Source: an uncultured Cytophagales bacterium (GTDB taxonomy: Bacteria > Bacteroidota > Bacteroidia > Cytophagales > Thermoflexibacteraceae). Taken from it: a stretch of 64,000 nucleotides of DNA. The notes under the pieces were generated by a model. That model saw only the letters and a list, made by a program, of their open reading frames with translations, was not told the origin of the DNA and did no database searches. Below, one piece after another: positions 1 to 9,481 of this stretch; positions within the stretch are counted from its first letter, which is position 1; every line of letters starts with the position of its first letter. A program made the translations under genes and the position numbers. The stretch is from NCBI GenBank assembly GCA_938039675.1, contig CALHUI010000004.1, forward strand, positions 1 through 64,000, read 5' to 3'.

Positions 1-1
1 C

Positions 2-157
2 AAAGTAAATGGCAGCGCAGCGGAAGCCATCGCCCAAATCAAAGCGAAGGGTTATCATCAGAAATATCTGCATCAAAACCGAGAAGTAGTGCTTATCGGC
101 TTGGGTTGTGCCGAAAAGGAAGTCAAGGAAATGCAAATTGAAGCGCTTACTGCCTAA
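2..157 (+). CDS. C-terminal fragment (truncated by window edge) of a PD-(D/E)XK nuclease / AAA-ATPase-like family protein
   Basis: Open frame from base 2 to TAA 155-157: KVNGSAAEAIAQIKAKGYHQKYLHQNREVVLIGLGCAEKEVKEMQIEALTA*; the A-I-x-Q-I-K-x-K-G-Y...VLIG pattern resembles the C-terminus of that family. Confidence 0.5.
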   Translation, partial: KVNGSAAEAIAQIKAKGYHQKYLHQNREVVLIGLGCAEKEVKEMQIEALTA

Positions 158-1548
158 TTGCGCTGCTGTTCAATGATGTGGCTGAGTAATTCATGGAAAA
201 ATGCGCCTTTGTGAGGCCCTACCCAATTCATTTCTCTCACTTCGGGGGCGTACTGCTCGTAATATTCATCGGGAGTGATGTAGCCAATATATCCCCCATT
301 GAAACTCATTACTACCAAATCCAGATTTTTAGCCGCAGCCTTTGCCATCAACTCGGCGGCAAACTCGCCCGAAATATCGCATGGAACGCCAATCAATAAT
401 ATCTTTCCCAGCCGCAGCACAGACAAATACAATCGCTGCTCACCAAAAAGCCATTTAAAAACAGTAGGGCGCACAACAATCGCGTCTGTAACTCGCAGTT
501 GAGGCTCACCTACTGAAATGGGAATCTGCCATGCGGCCATTGCTTGCAAACTATCTATTACCATGCTATCTAACAGCGAAATTGAACGTGCAGCAAGTTT
601 TTTACCTAAATCGCGGGCGAGGTCGTAGCTGTCCAATCCCCAATTATAGTTCGGTACGTGGCTGGCAACCATGCCCGAACCAAACAGGGCAAAATTTAAT
701 TTACCACTTTGTTCCAATGAATCGGTAAAATATCCGGGATAATCACGGCTGAGGTCGTGCAGGCGCGGATGTACGCAAATGGCATGTGCCTGATACGCCG
801 CCAAAAGCGCACTGCTGCCGTCGTTGCGCACCCAGCGGATGCAGCGCAAATATCCGTCTATGGTTGCCCGCTGCTTTTTGGAAAGGCGATTACTCATCAG
901 TTCGGGCGCATCGGTTTTGCCAAAGCCGATACCTGCCAAAGGTTGTGCGGTATTTTGCGCCTGCTTTAATGCATCCATGATTTTTCGGGCAATCATTTCT
1001 ACGATTTCCCGACGATAGCCCCCTGCCATCAACTTGCCAGCCAGTCTATCTGCCCAACCGCCTATACTGCTGTGTGTATGGGTAGCTGTTAGAAATAATT
1101 TTTCAAAAGCTATGCCCGTCTGCTGCTGTACATTTTCGTGTAGATAGTCAGCAACCGCAGGAGGGAATACCAACAAATCGGCACTGACGATGGCATACCA
1201 TTGCCCGCCGCTTTGCCAAGCTACTGCGTACACATAGACCGAATCGTGAATGCCCTCAAAATCGCCGCGACTGATGCCATAGCCTGCCATAGGAGCAGTT
1301 GCGGACGGTACAATGGAACGCCGTGCCCAACCGAGCCGAACATCTCCTGCCGATGCAACAGCCCAATCCGTGCGATTGATTGCCTGCACGGCATCCCTGT
1401 AAAAATCCTGTTCGGAATAGTGTCGCCTGTCTATCGGTGCAAAAAGCACAACTGCCAACAGCAGAATAGCCAACAACGCATATAGAACGCCGCGTAAAAG
1501 CTTATGTAGCAAAACAGAAAAGAAGATAATATCACCACAAAAATACAA
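154..1548 (-). CDS. Neutral/alkaline ceramidase-like (non-lysosomal ceramidase N-terminal domain) membrane-anchored hydrolase
   Basis: 464 aa ORF; N-terminal TM segment, then VSADLLVFPP...LTATHTHSSIGGW typical of the family. Confidence 0.75.
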   Translation of the reverse strand: MYFCGDIIFFSVLLHKLLRGVLYALLAILLLAVVLFAPIDRRHYSEQDFYRDAVQAINRTDWAVASAGDVRLGWARRSIVPSATAPMAGYGISRGDFEGIHDSVYVYAVAWQSGGQWYAIVSADLLVFPPAVADYLHENVQQQTGIAFEKLFLTATHTHSSIGGWADRLAGKLMAGGYRREIVEMIARKIMDALKQAQNTAQPLAGIGFGKTDAPELMSNRLSKKQRATIDGYLRCIRWVRNDGSSALLAAYQAHAICVHPRLHDLSRDYPGYFTDSLEQSGKLNFALFGSGMVASHVPNYNWGLDSYDLARDLGKKLAARSISLLDSMVIDSLQAMAAWQIPISVGEPQLRVTDAIVVRPTVFKWLFGEQRLYLSVLRLGKILLIGVPCDISGEFAAELMAKAAAKNLDLVVMSFNGGYIGYITPDEYYEQYAPEVREMNWVGPHKGAFFHELLSHIIEQQRN

Positions 1549-1834
1549 AAGCAGAGCAAAGCCCTGCCTTTATACAAAATAACTTGACGATGAAGCGATT
1601 TATTAACGTCTCGCATCTATTATTCGCAATCACAGTGCCGACATTTGTAAGTCATTGATTTACAGCGACTAAATTTTTATCAATAAAAATTTTCGTCTGT
1701 GCGATTGTTCATATTCAGCACAAAGGTTGTCCGCTAATGGACAGCAAACGGTTCCTGTCAATTTCTCGCAACGGTAATTTGCTTTTCCGTATGTTTTTTG
1801 CCAACTTCAAATTCCACTATTCACCCAACAAACT

Positions 1835-2218
1835 ATGCAATACCAATTAGCTACTCCCGGGCAGCGCTTTCTGGCAGCCCTGATTGACGGAATTATTATC
1901 TCCGTCGCTGTGCTTGCGGTCAGTTCTATCAGCTCAACCTTAGGCACATTGGTAAATCTGCTGGGGCTTGTTTATCAACTCACCAAGGACGCTATCCCGC
2001 AGCTTGGGGGGCAGAGCATCGGCAAAAAAGCCATGAAAATTAAGGTCGTGAAAGAAGATACAGGCGAAATGATTACCGGCGACTGGGGAGCAAGTATCAT
2101 TCGCTATGTTTCTCTGTTGATTCCGTTTTTTAACATCGTAGATGCACTCATGGTATTTTCAAGCGACCACCGCCGCTTTGGCGACAAGTGGGCAAAAACC
2201 GTAGTCGTGCAAGAGTAG
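1835..2218 (+). CDS. RDD family membrane protein
   Basis: 127 aa; PGQRFLAALIDGIII and GQSIGKKAMKIKVV...RRFGDKWAKTVVV motifs. Confidence 0.88.
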   Translation: MQYQLATPGQRFLAALIDGIIISVAVLAVSSISSTLGTLVNLLGLVYQLTKDAIPQLGGQSIGKKAMKIKVVKEDTGEMITGDWGASIIRYVSLLIPFFNIVDALMVFSSDHRRFGDKWAKTVVVQE

Positions 2219-2278
2219 AAAAGATTGATTCACATCGTGGGGATATTTTGACATCTTAATAATTTGTGTAGATTAGTT

Positions 2279-2308
2279 GCCGATTGAGTTTTTTAATCGG
2301 CTTTTTTT
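2279..2308 (+). terminator. Intrinsic terminator after RDD gene
   Basis: GCCGATT ... AATCGGC followed by TTTTTTT. Confidence 0.7.
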
Positions 2309-2335
2309 GTACTCATCTCAACCCCATCAACTTTT

Positions 2336-4906
2336 ATGCGCAAACTTTTACTCATCATTGGTTGCGCGGTAGGCTGTTTGATGCAAGCCTATGCGCAGGA
2401 ACTCAAAGGGAAAGTCGTCGGAACGGGCAATGAGCCGCTGCCGGGTGTTTATGTCAGCGTGCTGGATGCCAACAAAAACACCGTTACCAATTCGGAAGGC
2501 ATTTACAGCCTGACGCTCAAACCGGGCAACTATCGCGTGCGGTTTAGTTTTGTGGGCTATGCCGTGCAAATTCGCGAAGTAAGCGTCGGGCAGGAAGGCG
2601 CAACGCTGGATGTTACGATGGAAGAAGACGTAACCAAGCTTGCCGAATTGGAAATTGTAGGTACGCGCAGCCTGAACCGCACCGTTACGGAAACCCCCGC
2701 CCCCGTGGATGTGATTGACATCAGCACAATTACCGCCAAAACCGGACAGCTGGACATCAACCAACTGCTGCAATTTGTAGCCCCCTCGTTCAACTCTAAC
2801 CGCCAAACAGGTTCGGACGGCACCGACCACGTAGACCCTGCCTCGCTGCGCGGACTTGGCCCCGACCAAACATTGGTACTCATCAATGGTAAGCGCCGCC
2901 ATCAGTCCTCTTTAGTGAACATCTACGGCACGCGCGGGCGCGGCAACACAGGCACAGACTTAAACACCATCCCTGCCGCTGCCATTGAACGCATTGAAAT
3001 CCTGCGCGACGGTGCGGCGGCGCAATACGGCTCGGATGCCATTGCAGGGGTTATCAATATCGTATTGAAACAGTCCACCAATGAACTCACCGTTAATGCC
3101 AACGCAGGAATGCATCAGGCGCAATATCGCTTTGATGACAAAAATTTTGACGGATTAAACTATAACATAAACGCCAACTACGGCTTTACCGTCGGGCAAA
3201 AAGGTTTTGTGAACCTGACAGGCGATTTTAATTTCCGCGACCATACAAACCGCGCCAACACCAACCCCGACGACTTGGCACGCCGCGAATACGGCGACCC
3301 GCGTGTGCGCAATGCCTCTCTTTACCTGAACGCTCGCCTGCCCGCCGGTGCTAAAAGCTACTTATATGCCTTCGGCGGAACAAACCTGCGCAAGGGCGAA
3401 GCCTACGCATGGACGCGCTTTGCCGACAGCGAACGCAACATCCCTTCCATTTACCCCAACGGCTTTGACCCTATTATCGGGGCAGACATTACCGACCACG
3501 GTTACACTCTGGGTTTCCGCACCCTTGCCAAAGAATGGGACATTGACCTGTTTGCCACCTACGGACATAACCGATTTATGTATTCGGTCAGCAATACGCT
3601 GAACCGCTCTATGGGAACGGCTACCCCTCGCAACTTTGACGCAGGCGGCTTTGGGCTGGGGCAGTTTAACAGCGGCATAAAATTCAACCGCTATTTCAAA
3701 AATACGTTCAAAGGTTTGAACGTAGCCTTCGGCTCGGAATTTCGCGCCGAAAACTACAATATTGTTGCAGGTCAGCGCGAGTCGTGGGACAACTATGACC
3801 CGCGTTTCCCGGGCGGCTCGCAGGGCTTCCCCGGTTTCCGACCTTCGGATGAAATTCAGGCAAACCGCACCAACATCGGCTTGTTTGCCGATGCAGAAGC
3901 CGACATTACGCGCTCGTTTATGATTGGGGCTGCTTTGCGCTTTGAAAATTATAGCGACTTTGGCAGCACGTTGAACGGGAAAATTGCTTCGCGCCTTGCC
4001 TTAGGCGAAAAAGTCGCCATTCGCGGTACATTGAGTACGGGCTTCCGTGCACCTTCGCTGCCTCAGATTTATTTCAACTCTACTGTTACCAACTTCGTTA
4101 ATGCGCAACCTGTTGAGGTGCTGATTGCCCGCAACAACAGCCCCGTAACGCAGGCACTGGGCATTCCGCCACTGAAACAGGAAACTTCGCTTAATGGCAG
4201 CTTAGGGCTGACTTTTACCCCGCTCAACAACCTGACCTTTACAGTGGACGGCTACTACGTGAAAATTGATAACCGCGTAGTACTGACGGGTCAGTTCGGC
4301 GATGATGACCCCGACATCGGGCAAGAACTGCAACGCCTGCGCGTTGGTCAAGCACAATTCTTTACCAATGCCATCAGCACCACCACGCGCGGCTTGGACG
4401 TGGTGGCAGCATACAACGCCAACATCGGCAAAGGCAAACTGATTTCCACGCTTGCCATGAACTTCAACAACCTGACCATTGATGAAGTGAAAACAAGCCC
4501 GCGCTTGGCAGGCAAAGAAGACATCTATTTTGACCTGCGCGAACGCTATTTTGCCAAAGCCGCTGCCCCTGTTTCAAAAATCAACCTGACTTTTGACTAT
4601 ACGGTAGAAAAATTCAGTGCCTTGCTGCGATTCGTTCGCTTCGGCGAAGTAGTACTTGCCAATTGGGACTATGACGAAAACACACTTGACGTATATTCAC
4701 CCAAAGTAACTACCGACGTAGGATTGCGCTACACGTTCAACCAGCAAATAGCACTTGCCATTGGTGCAAATAACGTTTTCAACGTCTATCCAGACCGTTC
4801 GCTGCCCAGCCTGACCGAATCGGGCGGTGCTTGGGACCCCGTGCAAATGGGCAACAATGGCGCGTTCTATTATGCACGCCTTAACATGCGCATAGGCAAA
4901 AAATAG
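2336..4906 (+). CDS. TonB-dependent receptor with carboxypeptidase-like regulatory N-terminal domain
   Basis: 856 aa; signal peptide, KGKVVGTGNEPLPGVYVSV, plug domain (LRGLGPDQTLVLINGKRRH, ERIEILRDGAAAQYGSDAIAGVINIVLK), C-terminal beta-strand. Confidence 0.95.
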   Translation: MRKLLLIIGCAVGCLMQAYAQELKGKVVGTGNEPLPGVYVSVLDANKNTVTNSEGIYSLTLKPGNYRVRFSFVGYAVQIREVSVGQEGATLDVTMEEDVTKLAELEIVGTRSLNRTVTETPAPVDVIDISTITAKTGQLDINQLLQFVAPSFNSNRQTGSDGTDHVDPASLRGLGPDQTLVLINGKRRHQSSLVNIYGTRGRGNTGTDLNTIPAAAIERIEILRDGAAAQYGSDAIAGVINIVLKQSTNELTVNANAGMHQAQYRFDDKNFDGLNYNINANYGFTVGQKGFVNLTGDFNFRDHTNRANTNPDDLARREYGDPRVRNASLYLNARLPAGAKSYLYAFGGTNLRKGEAYAWTRFADSERNIPSIYPNGFDPIIGADITDHGYTLGFRTLAKEWDIDLFATYGHNRFMYSVSNTLNRSMGTATPRNFDAGGFGLGQFNSGIKFNRYFKNTFKGLNVAFGSEFRAENYNIVAGQRESWDNYDPRFPGGSQGFPGFRPSDEIQANRTNIGLFADAEADITRSFMIGAALRFENYSDFGSTLNGKIASRLALGEKVAIRGTLSTGFRAPSLPQIYFNSTVTNFVNAQPVEVLIARNNSPVTQALGIPPLKQETSLNGSLGLTFTPLNNLTFTVDGYYVKIDNRVVLTGQFGDDDPDIGQELQRLRVGQAQFFTNAISTTTRGLDVVAAYNANIGKGKLISTLAMNFNNLTIDEVKTSPRLAGKEDIYFDLRERYFAKAAAPVSKINLTFDYTVEKFSALLRFVRFGEVVLANWDYDENTLDVYSPKVTTDVGLRYTFNQQIALAIGANNVFNVYPDRSLPSLTESGGAWDPVQMGNNGAFYYARLNMRIGKK

Positions 4907-4933
4907 AAAAGCAGGCGCACAAAGTTTAATTCC

Positions 4934-4972
4934 AAGGACACAAGCGCACAACAAGAGCCTTGTGTCCTTTTG
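4934..4972 (+). terminator. Intrinsic terminator after TonB receptor
   Basis: Perfect inverted repeat AAGGACACAAG ... CTTGTGTCCTT followed by T-rich tract. Confidence 0.75.
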
Positions 4973-5024
4973 ATTTTAAGCATATGGAAACATCAATTAC
5001 TTACATCAACAAAGCTATTTGTTT

Positions 5025-6752
5025 TTACTGCTGATACATCAAACGGTAATACTCGTCTGCCATGCGGTCGGAGTCAAAACGCGGCGTAACATCCCTCATG
5101 CTTTGCTTCATTATTTTCAGCCATTGTTCGGGTTGGTTGTAATAAATCGGAATAATCTGCTGCGTCAGAATTTTCATTAGATTATCGTGGTCAATGACAT
5201 CCTGCTCGGGGTTGGTACAGCGCGAGTCGGTAGGCGGAATAATGAACGCATTCACACCATCTACGGCAAATTCGGGAATCCAACCGTCGGAGATGGAAAA
5301 ATTGATGGCTCCATTCATGGCAGCGGTCATGCCACTGGTGCCGGAGGCTTCGCGGGTGCGGCGCGGCGTATTCAACCAAACATCCGCACCATTTTTCAAC
5401 AGCTGAGAAAGATACAGTTCGTAGCCCGTTAGCACGGCACAATTGGGCAGCATGCGCGATAAATCTACCAGATAGTTGAAAGTATTAATTGCGTTGTGGT
5501 CGCCTGGGTAGGGCTTGCCTGCCCAAATTATTTGAATCGGGTGGTTTTGGTCGCGGAGGATTCGCTCAAAGTAGCCTAAGTCACGCAAAATCAGGTCTGC
5601 CCGTTTGTAGCCTGCAAAACGTCGCGCCCATACAATTGTCAAGATATCGGGAGAAAACAAATTACCGGTTTGGTCGGCAACTACGCGGAAAAGTTCTGCC
5701 TTCATTTGTTTTTTGCGGGCAATCAATGCGCGGTCATCGTCATTTTCCAATGCCTTTTGCAATTCGGCATCTGCCCAATAACGCTTGTTTTGCGCATTGG
5801 TGATGGAGATAATCGGACAGATGTCGTCATCGTGTCCCCACATTTGGTTGCTCACCACGCCGTGCAGTTTGGAAACCGCATTGGCTTTGCGCGATAAGTG
5901 CAGAGCTGCCAGTGTATAGTCCAGCACAGGGCTTCCTTCTTGCCCGCTGATGCGCATGGCTTCATCTGTGTCAATGCCGTAAAAGAAATTCATTACCTGC
6001 ATCAGATGCGTTTCGTGGGTTTCATTACCCGCCTTTTCAGGCGTATGTGTGGTAAAAACTAAACGTTTACGCACCTCCTCAATATTGCGGTGGTGTTGTT
6101 TGTAGAGGTAGTAGGCCAATGGCAGAGCATGCCCTTCATTCATGTGGTACACATCTACACCGCCAAGCGCTTCCAGCACTTTTGCCCCTGCAATCCCCAA
6201 AACCATGCTTTGTGCCACGCGGGTCAGTTCGTTGTCGTCGTAGAGTCGTTCGGTAATAGTACGCGAGAGGTAATCATTTTCGGGAATATCAGTTGTCAGA
6301 AAATAAATCGGAACTGTGCCAAAAGTTTCCGGACGCAGGCAATAGGCTTTCACATACACGTGTGCATGGGTAATCTTCAAACCTACTTTAATGCCTGTAT
6401 CTTCCAGAAAACTGTAATACTTCTCCTGAAATAACACATTCATGTGTCCGTTTTCCTGACGGGTTTGGTCATAGTAGCCGCGCTTCCAGAGGATGCCGAT
6501 GCCAACCATGTTCTGCCGCAGGTCGTAGGCACTGCGCATGTGCGAACCCGCCAGAAAGCCCAAGCCGCCCGAATAGGTTTTCAGGCATTGGTCAATGGCA
6601 AATTCCATGGAAAAATAAGCTACTCTTTGCTTGTACTTCGAATCGGGGGTGTACGGATGTCGCCAGTGGCTATATTGAGCAATTTCAGGCAGTGTATGAA
6701 TCATAACAGGAGATTTCTGGCAAATATGGCAAATTTTTTCCGATGCTGCCAA
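5025..6752 (-). CDS. glgP: Alpha-glucan (glycogen/starch) phosphorylase family protein
   Basis: 575 aa; VAYFSMEFAI...YSGGLGFLAG, IWAGKPYPGD, LNTPRRTREASGTSGMTAAMNGAINFSISDGW. Confidence 0.92.
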   Translation of the reverse strand: MAASEKICHICQKSPVMIHTLPEIAQYSHWRHPYTPDSKYKQRVAYFSMEFAIDQCLKTYSGGLGFLAGSHMRSAYDLRQNMVGIGILWKRGYYDQTRQENGHMNVLFQEKYYSFLEDTGIKVGLKITHAHVYVKAYCLRPETFGTVPIYFLTTDIPENDYLSRTITERLYDDNELTRVAQSMVLGIAGAKVLEALGGVDVYHMNEGHALPLAYYLYKQHHRNIEEVRKRLVFTTHTPEKAGNETHETHLMQVMNFFYGIDTDEAMRISGQEGSPVLDYTLAALHLSRKANAVSKLHGVVSNQMWGHDDDICPIISITNAQNKRYWADAELQKALENDDDRALIARKKQMKAELFRVVADQTGNLFSPDILTIVWARRFAGYKRADLILRDLGYFERILRDQNHPIQIIWAGKPYPGDHNAINTFNYLVDLSRMLPNCAVLTGYELYLSQLLKNGADVWLNTPRRTREASGTSGMTAAMNGAINFSISDGWIPEFAVDGVNAFIIPPTDSRCTNPEQDVIDHDNLMKILTQQIIPIYYNQPEQWLKIMKQSMRDVTPRFDSDRMADEYYRLMYQQ

Positions 6753-6920
6753 AATACAGGCAACGGAGATATATATCCTGTGCGATAGATAAATGCCTGC
6801 TCATTCCCCAAATGATGACTCAAATCATTGTTTGAGGCGGTGAATTGTTAGAACTTGCGCCTATGAACCGACAAACAAACTTTTCATTCCTTAGGAATCA
6901 GCACACCAATACTACTGCCG

Positions 6921-9365
6921 ATGGAACCTCTTTCACTTGAACCCAAAAAAGCGACGGCAACTGCCGAAAAGGAATCCTGCTACCACTGCGGAGAGACTTG
7001 CGAAGCCGCCCCCATCGTTATAGATGAACACCCTTTCTGCTGCCAAGGCTGCGCAACAGTGTATGAACTGCTGCGCGATAACGAAATGTGCCAATACTAC
7101 GACATCGCCAACAAGCCCGGTGCCAACGGCAGGCAGCGCAATAAACAGACCTATCAGTTTCTGGACGATGAAAAAGTAGCTGCGCAACTGTTGGACTTTG
7201 CCGAAGGAACAACTGCCAAGGTGCGGTTCTTTGTACCGGCGATTCACTGCGCATCCTGCATATGGTTGTTGGAAAATCTGCAACGATTGGATGCAGGCGT
7301 ACTGCAATCGCGCGTCAATTTTATGAAACGCGAGGTTTCCGTAACCTTTAACCGCGAGCAAACCTCGCTGCGACAAGTTACCGAGCTGCTGGCCTCGCTC
7401 AACTATCCGCCGCTGATTACGTTGGAAGATTCGGACAAACAGCAAAAACCAACGACTGACCGCAGCCTGATTTACAAGGCAGGAGTTGCATTTTTCTGTT
7501 TCGGCAATATGATGCTCATCAGCCTGCCCGAATATCTCACCTTTGGCGACTATGTTGAGCAAAATTTTCGGCAGTTTTTCGGTTATTTAAACATTTTACT
7601 GGCACTGCCCGTGCTGCTCTACTGTTCGCAGGATTATTTTATCTCTTCATGGCACGCCTTCCGTCAGCGACAGATGAACATAGACGTGCCCATTACGCTG
7701 GGCATTGTCTGCCTGTTTGGTGTCAGCACTTGGGAAATTTTGAGCGGTACGGGTGTGGGCTATATGGATTCGCTGGGCGGGCTGCTCTTTTTCTTGCTCA
7801 CAGGACGACTTTTTCAGCAAAAAACCTATCAGGCGCTGTCTTTTGAACGCGACTACAAATCTTACTTCCCCATTTCCATCACCCTGAAAAAAGATGACGC
7901 AGAGCAGTTTGTGCAGGTCGGCGAACTGAAAAAAGGCGACCGCATTGTGGTACGTCATCAGGAACTCATACCTGCCGATGCTATTTTGCGCATCGGCGAA
8001 GGACTGATTGATTACAGCTTTGTAACAGGTGAAGCCGAGCCCGTTGTCAAAAAGGAAAACGAACTTATTTATGCAGGCGGCAGGCAAGTTGGCGGGGCCA
8101 TTGAATTGGAAGTAGTCAAAGATTTTTCGCAAAGCTACCTGACACAACTTTGGAACAACGAAATTTTCTCCAAAAACCGCCATACGCGCATCCAACAAGT
8201 AACCGACCGATTTAGCAAAACTTTCACTACCAACGTGTTAGTGGTTGCTTTTGCGGCTGCATTGTACTGGCTGCCGCAAGATACTACCACCGCTTTGCGT
8301 GCATTTACCTCCGTCTTGATTATCGCTTGCCCCTGTGCCATTGCGCTGGCTGCCCCCTATGCGCTGGGAACGGCTTTGCGCTACTTTGGCAGGCATCAGT
8401 TCTACCTGAAAAATACGCAGGTGATAGAGCAATTAGCCGCTGCTGATACGCTCGTATTTGACAAAACAGGTACACTGACCAATACGCAGGAAGCAGAGGT
8501 AACGTGGGAAGGTTCTCCGCTTTCGGAGGATGAACAGGCACAAATAGCCGCATTGGCTGCCCAATCCACACACCCGTTGAGCAAGGCTATCGCCCGCTTT
8601 TTGGGCAACAAACAGCTCATCGCTTTACAATCCGTGCAGGAGTATGCAGGCAAAGGCATAGAAGGCTATTTTGGCAACCATTTGTTGCGAATCGGTTCGG
8701 CGGCATTTGCGGGTGCGGCAGCCGAAAGCGCCGATATGCGTTCGGGAGTGCATGTCTCGTTCAATGAAACCCTTCGCGGCAAATTCATTGTTCAAAACCG
8801 ATTCCGCGAAGATTTGGCCGACATGCTGGCGCAGGTAGTCCCCCATTACAAAGTAGCAGTACTTTCCGGCGACGGCGAACAAGAGCGCCCGCGTTTGGAA
8901 AAACTCTTTGCACAAGTGCAAAAACAGCACCAACGGGAAGTCCCGATGTTGTTCCACCAAAGCCCGCACGATAAACTGGCTTTTCTGAAATCTTTGCAGG
9001 AGGCAGGCAATCATCCGGTGATGCTTGGCGATGGGCTCAACGATGCCGGAGCGTTGCGACAAGCCGATGTGGGCGTTGCGCTGGCAGAAGACGTGCTGGC
9101 ATTTTCTCCCGCCTCCGACGGCATTCTGGATGCTCGTGCTTTCCCGAAACTGCCTCATTTTCTGCATTTTTCCAAACAGGCAGTTTGGGTAGTGAAGGCA
9201 TGCTTTGCCCTTTCACTGTGCTACAATGCCATCGGGTTGAGTTTTGCCGTGCGCGGCGACCTCTCGCCTGTAATTGCCGCTATCCTCATGCCGCTGAGTT
9301 CTGTTTCGGTAGTAGCGTTTGCTACGCTGATGACCCGCTACAAAGCCTCGCAACTGCTGCGGTAA
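6921..9365 (+). CDS. ccoI: Heavy-metal translocating P-type ATPase (CcoI/FixI-like copper transporter)
   Basis: 814 aa; CxxC N-terminus with CCQGCATVYELL, HCASCIWLLENL HMA domain, CPCAIALAAPYALG, DKTGTLT, GDGLNDAGAL. Confidence 0.93.
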   Translation: MEPLSLEPKKATATAEKESCYHCGETCEAAPIVIDEHPFCCQGCATVYELLRDNEMCQYYDIANKPGANGRQRNKQTYQFLDDEKVAAQLLDFAEGTTAKVRFFVPAIHCASCIWLLENLQRLDAGVLQSRVNFMKREVSVTFNREQTSLRQVTELLASLNYPPLITLEDSDKQQKPTTDRSLIYKAGVAFFCFGNMMLISLPEYLTFGDYVEQNFRQFFGYLNILLALPVLLYCSQDYFISSWHAFRQRQMNIDVPITLGIVCLFGVSTWEILSGTGVGYMDSLGGLLFFLLTGRLFQQKTYQALSFERDYKSYFPISITLKKDDAEQFVQVGELKKGDRIVVRHQELIPADAILRIGEGLIDYSFVTGEAEPVVKKENELIYAGGRQVGGAIELEVVKDFSQSYLTQLWNNEIFSKNRHTRIQQVTDRFSKTFTTNVLVVAFAAALYWLPQDTTTALRAFTSVLIIACPCAIALAAPYALGTALRYFGRHQFYLKNTQVIEQLAAADTLVFDKTGTLTNTQEAEVTWEGSPLSEDEQAQIAALAAQSTHPLSKAIARFLGNKQLIALQSVQEYAGKGIEGYFGNHLLRIGSAAFAGAAAESADMRSGVHVSFNETLRGKFIVQNRFREDLADMLAQVVPHYKVAVLSGDGEQERPRLEKLFAQVQKQHQREVPMLFHQSPHDKLAFLKSLQEAGNHPVMLGDGLNDAGALRQADVGVALAEDVLAFSPASDGILDARAFPKLPHFLHFSKQAVWVVKACFALSLCYNAIGLSFAVRGDLSPVIAAILMPLSSVSVVAFATLMTRYKASQLLR

Positions 9366-9481
9366 AAAGACTGCAAATCACGGATTTAAGGATTGCGAAA
9401 AGTTCAAACTATCTTTCAATACCGCAATTTGAAGGTAGAGCCAAAGCAAGCGTTTGGCATTTTTGCACTAACTTAGCATTG

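Noticed and set aside
6933-9167. Several 180-209-aa minus-strand ORFs inside the P-type ATPase
   Set aside because: All lie opposite an intact 814-aa ATPase with canonical motifs.
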